Shown here one piece after another: positions 32,546-36,677 of a DNA stretch of 36,677 nt. Position 1 is the first letter of the stretch. Every line of letters starts with the position of its first letter. A model generated the notes under the pieces. The model was not told where the DNA came from and ran no database searches. It saw only the letters and a list, made by a program, of their open reading frames with translations. The position numbers and the translations under genes are program-made. The DNA comes from Christensenella sp. UBA2853. Lineage in GTDB: Bacteria; Bacillota; Clostridia; Christensenellales; Aristaeellaceae. The stretch is from contig DEFL01000065.1 of assembly GCA_002350845.1 (NCBI GenBank), positions 1 to 36,677 on the forward strand. Reading direction: 5' to 3'.

Positions 32546-33114
32546 TCAATGTCCTCCTGCTGCGCAGCGAGCACCGCACCGTTCCATGCATTTTCCAGGT
32601 GCTTTGCGATGAGGTGTTCGTCAAATTCCAGATGATTGTTGGCGATGATGCTGGCGTATCCATGGGCAAACATCGCCACGGTAATAAAGACATCCCGGGT
32701 CTTTTCCATGTTCAGCCCTGAGCCCTCTTGCATGGCTCCAAGGACCGGGAGCAGTTCTTCTGAATCCACCATTTCCAGGAGGCTGCTTTCCTGAACATAC
32801 CCGGACTGAAACAGAAAGCGGAACAGCTGCGGTTCCTCGACGGCAAAGCGGATATACCGGATGCCGATTGCGAGGATGGGATCCAGGTCAGGGGACGGAG
32901 TCATGAGGTATTCCGAGTGCAACTGATCTGCGCGCTGGTAGACGGCTTTTTTCAGGTTGTCGATGGTCGAAAAATGATACATCACGGGCTGCGTGGAGCA
33001 GTGCAGCTGATCCGCAACTGTTCGGACATTGATCTGCTCAAACCCGCCTTTACGCACTACTTCGATCGCTGCATCGACAATCTTCTCTTCGGTGATTCTT
33101 GTCTTTGGCGGCAT
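32542..33114 (-). CDS. TetR-family transcriptional repressor
   Basis: A 190-residue dimeric repressor. Helix-turn-helix at about residues 10-55: ITEEKIVDAAIEVVRKGGF, INVRTVADQLHCSTQPVMYHFS, with STQPVMYHF as the recognition helix. The C-terminal ligand pocket is about 80-185, with no clear ligand clue. It heads the operon with the two flavodoxin-type genes. The palindrome ATAACA-AA-TGTTAT lies between its -10 box and start codon, the usual place for self-repression. The start ATG is 19 bases from this operator. Release by a redox-active or quinone-like compound is a reasonable inference from the genes it controls. Confidence 0.9.
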   Translation of the reverse strand: MPPKTRITEEKIVDAAIEVVRKGGFEQINVRTVADQLHCSTQPVMYHFSTIDNLKKAVYQRADQLHSEYLMTPSPDLDPILAIGIRYIRFAVEEPQLFRFLFQSGYVQESSLLEMVDSEELLPVLGAMQEGSGLNMEKTRDVFITVAMFAHGYASIIANNHLEFDEHLIAKHLENAWNGAVLAAQQEDIE

Positions 33115-33132
33115 AGTAGGATCATCCTTTTT

Positions 33133-33146
33133 ATAACAAATGTTAT
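33133..33146 (-). promoter_or_regulatory. Likely TetR operator
   Basis: ATAACA and TGTTAT form a 14-base inverted repeat with a two-base centre. A partly overlapping GTTACATAAC extends the symmetry. It sits just downstream of the -10 box of the tetR promoter. Confidence 0.6.
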
Positions 33147-33158
33147 GTAACGCAGATT

Positions 33159-33187
33159 ATAATAAATGAGTTTCATACTTTTGTCAA
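33159..33187 (-). promoter_or_regulatory. Promoter of the tetR-flavodoxin operon
   Basis: On the minus strand there is a perfect TTGACA (33182-33187), a 17-base spacer and TATTAT (33159-33164). It is strong by consensus, as expected for a repressed promoter. Confidence 0.7.
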
Positions 33188-33635
33188 TTCCGGATAAAAC
33201 AGGATACAAGTAATTCAAGCCCCTCAGATAGATAAAAGCGTCAGAAAGTACAGCTTAACTGGAAAATATCATACTATATTGTTTTCTGATTTGTTCGCAT
33301 ATAAGTGTTTTCGGCTTTTTGTTCCTGCAGGCCTGGAACATCCCAGGAACACTAGGAACATTTTTGCTTCTTTTTTAGTGAGAAAGTATGCTCGAACAAT
33401 ATGGAAAAAAGACATGCTGAAAGCTGACTTTGAATCGTACATCTTTCATTCCTTTGTTATCTTAATAATTTCAATCCCGGGACTGTACCCAAATAATAGA
33501 GGCCACTCAGCAATATGATGAATAACATATTCATCATATTGCTCTGATGTGTGGGGCAGTCTATGTTTAACATTGAATGTTATCTCTCTGTAATTTATTG
33601 CAGAATACTGCTATGAGTACGTTAACTTCGATTGT
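33188..33635. other. AT-rich intergenic stretch with a long palindrome
   Basis: No gene is seen. The block 33319-33362 has the motif GGAACA three times and an inverted TGTTCC, ending TTTTTGCTTCTTTTTT, which may form a weak terminator. The palindrome at 33509-33543 is listed separately. From here on the sequence is clearly poorer in G and C than the left two thirds of the window. Confidence 0.45.
33509..33543. repeat. 16-bp perfect palindrome with a 3-base loop
   Basis: The arms AGCAATATGATGAATA and TATTCATCATATTGCT are perfectly complementary around ACA. No T run follows, so a simple terminator is unlikely. It could be an IS end, an insertion target or a structured RNA stem. Confidence 0.7.
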
Positions 33636-33664
33636 TTGCCACTGGAAGGTTTCTGTGCTAATAT
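33636..33664 (+). promoter_or_regulatory. Likely promoter before the RHH remnant
   Basis: TTGCCA (33636-33641), a 17-base spacer and TAATAT (33659-33664). Transcription would begin near 33671, almost on the GAGGTGG ribosome site of the broken RHH gene. Confidence 0.45.
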
Positions 33665-33685
33665 TTTCAATGCGAGGTGGTAAAA

Positions 33686-33885
33686 AGACAAAGAAATCGA
33701 CCGTAAAAACGTTGGAATACTAAATCATATGATCAGCTTTCGATTAGGATTCGCAAAGGCAAAAGATAGTGATAGATGCACACGCAAAATCTTTAGGCAT
33801 GTCTGTAAATGGCATGGTATATGATCTCATTCGCAAAGAAATAGCACTATCTGAGGAAGAATGGAAAAGAGAGATATCAGAATGA
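33686..33885 (+). pseudogene. Frameshifted ribbon-helix-helix (antitoxin/Arc-like) gene
   Basis: Joined across two A-runs (around 33704-33709 and 33761-33764), the reading is KDKEIDRKKRWNTKSYDQL, SIRIRKGKK, then IVIDAHAKSLGMSVNGMVYDLI and RKEIALSEEEWKREISE. This is the usual clostridial RHH pattern: N-x-K-x-YD, a beta strand, KG-K, HA-x-x-x-G-x-SVN. Each junction needs one extra A, so the gene now carries two one-base losses. Its stop overlaps the start of the next gene (ATGA), so it once led a two-gene operon. Homology is fairly sure; loss of function is likely but a sequencing error is possible. Confidence 0.6.
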
Positions 33886-34577
33886 AACGCTTAATAACTA
33901 TTATCCTTGTTGTATGTATGGTTTTCGGGACATGCCACGGAGAAACAACAATTCACCAGTTTTGGAATATTGACTTGAGCAAAGCAACCAGCGAATCGGT
34001 AGCGGAGTATTTAAGCCAAGAAAAAGGTATATACAGTAAGATTGTGTATAATTATGATAGAAAAGGTCATGATTCACTTCGTTCTAATAAAGAACAAGAA
34101 ATAACACTTATGGGATACCCATTTTCCTTCAACTATACTGAATATTCGGGATTCAGGGAAATCTATCTTCCGTTTGAAGAATTTGAAACCGAGGCGGATG
34201 TATATAATATTATTAATGCACTGGTTGAAAAGTTTGGGCAGCTTACCTTCTGTTATTATGACTTATATAATATAGATAGTTCCTCTTGGGACATTAATAA
34301 CGAACCTCAGTACCACAAAAGAAAAATCCTTGATACGTTACAAGATTTTTCACTATTGGATTCGATTCTGTCATGGGAGCATTATGAAGATAATCCTTAT
34401 TATGATGGGACTATAGAATTAACGGCATACATTGATAATATAAAAATATTTGTGAGATGCTTGAATGACGGTCGATGCTGGATGTATATACGGTTTTATA
34501 GCTTTGTACCGTTGGTAGAGTGTGAGGAAGTAGATGAATCAAGAAACCTGACTACATATGTTGATACCGGATTTTGA
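33882..34577 (+). CDS. Secreted hypothetical protein, unknown
   Basis: 231 residues with a signal peptide MKRLITIILVVCMVFGTCHG, cleaved before ETT; the cysteine context is not a good lipobox. The mature part is rich in Tyr, Asp and Glu and looks alpha/beta: ATSESVAEYLSQEKGIY, EITLMGYPFSFNYTEYSGFREIYLPFEEF, CYYDLYNIDSSSWDI. I do not recognise the family. I start it at the ATG overlapping the RHH stop rather than seven codons earlier, because the signal peptide begins there. The frame is intact. The codon use is AT-rich like the flanking stretch, pointing to transferred DNA. Confidence 0.65.
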   Translation: MKRLITIILVVCMVFGTCHGETTIHQFWNIDLSKATSESVAEYLSQEKGIYSKIVYNYDRKGHDSLRSNKEQEITLMGYPFSFNYTEYSGFREIYLPFEEFETEADVYNIINALVEKFGQLTFCYYDLYNIDSSSWDINNEPQYHKRKILDTLQDFSLLDSILSWEHYEDNPYYDGTIELTAYIDNIKIFVRCLNDGRCWMYIRFYSFVPLVECEEVDESRNLTTYVDTGF

Positions 34578-34580
34578 GTA

Positions 34581-34775
34581 ATGAAATGGATTCAGATATG
34601 TCCCTGCCAGATAATTGACAGGGGCATATTATGGCGAGTTATACCCGGTCGCAGTCATAGGAAAATTATGGCTTTAGGTTTTAGCCTCGCAGTTATTGGA
34701 ATTGTAGCTGCCGCAACAGGTATTATCACTTCTAGCCTTTTTTCAGGTAATCAGCAACGAAAATGGCAAGGATAA
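34581..34775 (+). CDS. Possible small membrane protein
   Basis: A 64-codon open frame, three bases after the secreted protein. The second half, from Met at 34668, has one hydrophobic helix (MALGFSLAVIGIVAAATGII) and a short polar tail. The first half runs through an 11-bp hairpin (34596-34629), so the real gene, if any, may be only the last 35 codons. There is no clear ribosome binding site and I do not recognise it. Confidence 0.3.
   Translation: MKWIQICPCQIIDRGILWRVIPGRSHRKIMALGFSLAVIGIVAAATGIITSSLFSGNQQRKWQG
34596..34629 (+). terminator. Hairpin after the secreted-protein gene
   Basis: An 11-bp stem (34596-34606 with 34619-34629, one G-U pair, 12-base loop) is not followed by a clear T run. 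It may be a weak terminator of the RHH/secreted-protein operon. Confidence 0.4.
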
Positions 34776-34820
34776 CATGAACGCGATGACAGACGAAGCC
34801 CGGCTATCCTGCAGAGAAAA

Positions 34821-35189
34821 ATGAATAAGAAACTATCAAAGCACGGATATGTTACTGTTATTGGCAAAGCAGAAGAATCTGATCAGGAGGCAAACGAAAA
34901 GAATGAAAATCATACGCCGAAGAAAGCAAGCATGAAGACCGCATTAGGGATAACCAAAGTGAAGCGGAACATTGCCAGAGCAACCGGTATTCCAACTACA
35001 AAGACCGGGAGAAAAAGAAAAGCATATAACACTCTAACCGGCGGAGCATATGGGAAGTATGAGAGAACCCGGGCTGCAGTAAATCGGCCTTTTAAATACC
35101 ACAAGAGCCCCCATTCCTGCTTGGGCTGCCTGGTATCAGTGATGATGCCAGTACTCATTTTTGTCCTTCTTCTGGTTTTGATTGTTTGA
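34821..35189 (+). CDS. Basic protein with C-terminal membrane anchor, unknown
   Basis: 122 residues. A strongly basic middle (ALGITKVKRNIARATGIPTT, TGRKRKAYNTLTGGAYGKYERTRAAVNRPFK) is followed by one membrane helix at the end (CLGCLVSVMMPVLIFVLLLVLIV), as in tail-anchored proteins. I have seen such basic, tail-anchored hypotheticals beside mobile regions in Clostridia but cannot name a function. The ribosome binding site is weak (GCAGAGA). It is 23 bases before the SAP-type gene, so an operon is likely. Confidence 0.6.
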   Translation: MNKKLSKHGYVTVIGKAEESDQEANEKNENHTPKKASMKTALGITKVKRNIARATGIPTTKTGRKRKAYNTLTGGAYGKYERTRAAVNRPFKYHKSPHSCLGCLVSVMMPVLIFVLLLVLIV

Positions 35190-35212
35190 TTATTGGAAAA
35201 GGAGTTTTGAAA

Positions 35213-36451
35213 ATGGGTTTGTTTGATTTCTTCAAAAGATCAAAAGGTATGGTTTCTGCCAAGAAACCAGAGAACGCAAAAGAAGATAAAGCCGTTTCTA
35301 CTCCTGCTAAGGCAATAATTTCCCCCTCTAAGCCCGATATACGCAATGTACCTAATTTGTATGCTGATTCCAGCTCAGTTGCACCAGATGAACGGCCTTT
35401 TTATCAACCTGACAGCTACTATACATATTATTCTTATCCGGGGTCATCATTATCACAACGGGTTATCCCATTCGAAGGCAGAAAGAGAATTTCCTATCCA
35501 TCAGCCCGGGGATTATATGTTGCAGAGATTATGCTCTTGGAATACTGCAATCAGGGAAAATATCCGAAGCCTTCATCAGGATATCCTGGGTTTTGGTGGT
35601 TCAAATATGGCATCCGCGATGTTGGTCATGCTCTGGAATCGCTGGAAAAACGGGGCTTCATCCGATGAAAGTCTAAAAAAGACAGCCTACATAGTTTGAA
35701 AGTTGAAGATTTGAAGACAATTCTTTCTGCACACGGTTTACCAGTCACAGGGAAAAAGAATGAACTTATTGAACGCATAGCCACCTCTATTCCTGAAGAA
35801 GAAATAATTATTCCGAATTACACTCTCAAGTATGAATTAACTGAACTTGGCAAAGATGAGTTGTCTGATAATGGATATGTCCCTTATATGCACAGGCATA
35901 CACATGTAACGACGGAAGATGCCAGATTTGGAACGCCCTTTACTGTTTGGAAAATCAACGAATTATTTCCGGATGGCAACGCAAAAGACTGGCGTAAAGT
36001 TGTAGGCTCTGTCGAGAAAAAGCTTTTTGGTGTTGATATGGCCTCGTGCGAGCAAGACAGCAAGCAAAAGTCCAAGTCAAAACACGAAGATCTTTCCGCT
36101 CAGAAAGAAGAAATACGAAAGTACCTTTCTGAAAAAAAGTCTGTTATCAGTAAGGGAATTCAATCAACAGGGGATGGATTCGCAGAAGAGTCCAAAGGCT
36201 TGGACTATAAATCAATCGGCCAGGACAAAAAAGCTCTTGTTATGTTTTACATAGCTATCGGGAAAGGATTTGATGCCCCTGCTCTATACAGTGAATGCGC
36301 AAAAATCCTTAGGAAATACGGTCTTCTTGAGGAGGAATTGTCAGTGTTGGATGCAGGCATCAAAAACGTTGACATCGGAAACAGGCATAGGAATGAACTT
36401 ATAGCACGCAAAAAGAAAGTTCAGGAATTGATCGAAAAGGAAAGTGTATGA
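35213..36451 (+). pseudogene. SAP-domain protein gene interrupted by an in-frame TGA
   Basis: AAGGAG precedes the ATG. The first part (151 codons) has a charged linker and a conserved helical block, YVAEIMLLEYCNQGKYPKP and WWFKYGIRDVGHALESLEKRG, ending at TGA 35666-35668. The same frame goes on with KSKKDSLHSLKVEDLKTIL and SAHGLPVTGKKNELIERI, a SAP domain (nucleic-acid binding), to 36451. Without the TGA this is one 412-residue protein; TGG (Trp) to TGA is the simplest explanation. The second part is also open from a TTG at 35696 and could be made alone. Other genes here stop with TGA, so a changed code is unlikely. The family is known as a SAP-containing hypothetical. Confidence 0.65.
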
Positions 36452-36677
36452 ATAGAATATGTCCATGATCACTTTAATATTGGTCGCAATTTCTTGCTTC
36501 TAGATCATGCGGATTAGGATCGGCAGAATCTATTTCAATTTTGTCCACCGGGAGATTTACTATTCCAGGATGTGGTCTGGTAGAAGAGATATTGATGCAA
36601 GGTTTTCCTGGAAGCATTTGAGAGAATTGAAAAAGCAAAAATCCCGACGCATTGTGATATGCTCCCTTCATGGAAGA
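36452..36677. other. End of window, no supported gene
   Basis: The stretch is AT-rich. A short inverted repeat CATGATC/GATCATG lies near 36465-36510. A minus-strand open frame of 65 codons (36474-36671) and a plus-strand frame near the end (EAFERIEKAKIP) lack starts or family signals that I can support. Confidence 0.4.

Noticed and set aside
33755..33775. Programmed -1 frameshift in the RHH gene
   Set aside because: No canonical slippery heptamer with a following structure is visible, and a second frame break lies upstream, so decay is more likely.
35666..35668. TGA read as selenocysteine or Trp by a changed code
   Set aside because: No SECIS-like hairpin is evident just downstream, and several intact genes here end in TGA, so a plain nonsense change is simpler.
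36474..36671. Minus-strand 65-codon open frame at the window end
   Set aside because: No ribosome binding site, no known motif and close to the window edge; cannot be supported.

Overview
The window looks like a piece of a Clostridia-type (Firmicutes) gut or rumen genome. The clues are strong AGGAGG ribosome binding sites, LplB/LplC-type sugar permeases, a LytTR/AgrC-like two-component pair, and two GH3 glycosidases with inverted domain order. I cannot name the genus. It mixes a mobile-element end, a carbohydrate-use region and a decayed accessory tail.

1-11.1 kb, right end of an integrated element. It opens with the 3' end of a phage-type family A DNA polymerase. Next is a compact minus-strand defence operon: an ISL3-transposase-like protein, hsdM, hsdS, hsdR and a DUF262/HNH (GmrSD-like) protein, ending at a strong terminator. 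After a highly structured 400-base non-coding stretch come a plus-strand sigma-like/HTH gene, a helically phased array of TGAACAC heptamers, and the 3' part of a tRNA-Val(CAC) followed by a tRNA-type terminator. I read this as an attachment site with integrase arm sites.

11.1-18.9 kb, alpha-galactoside uptake and breakdown: a secreted solute-binding protein, two ABC permeases, an AraC-type regulator and a GH36 alpha-galactosidase, all on the plus strand. A truncated HTH gene follows.

19.1-29.5 kb, a second glycan locus: a large secreted GH3 enzyme, a secreted InlB-repeat/CBM-like protein, a small membrane protein and a membrane-anchored GH3 enzyme in one operon. A histidine kinase and LytTR response regulator follow with their own promoter.

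29.5-33.2 kb: a decayed segment with a phage tail-gene fragment, then on the minus strand a CPBP protease and a TetR-controlled operon of two flavodoxin-like proteins, one with an Fe-S cysteine motif and one with a membrane tail.

33.2-36.7 kb: visibly AT-richer and eroding. It holds a long perfect palindrome, a frameshifted RHH (antitoxin-like) gene, small secreted/membrane hypotheticals and a SAP-domain gene split by an in-frame TGA.

The most interesting candidate system is the defence operon headed by an apparently domesticated, catalytically dead ISL3-family protein. Its promoter carries two matching 23-base sites, 50 bases apart, one lying exactly over the -35 and spacer. This suggests a transposase-derived DNA-binding protein controlling or assisting a type I restriction system.
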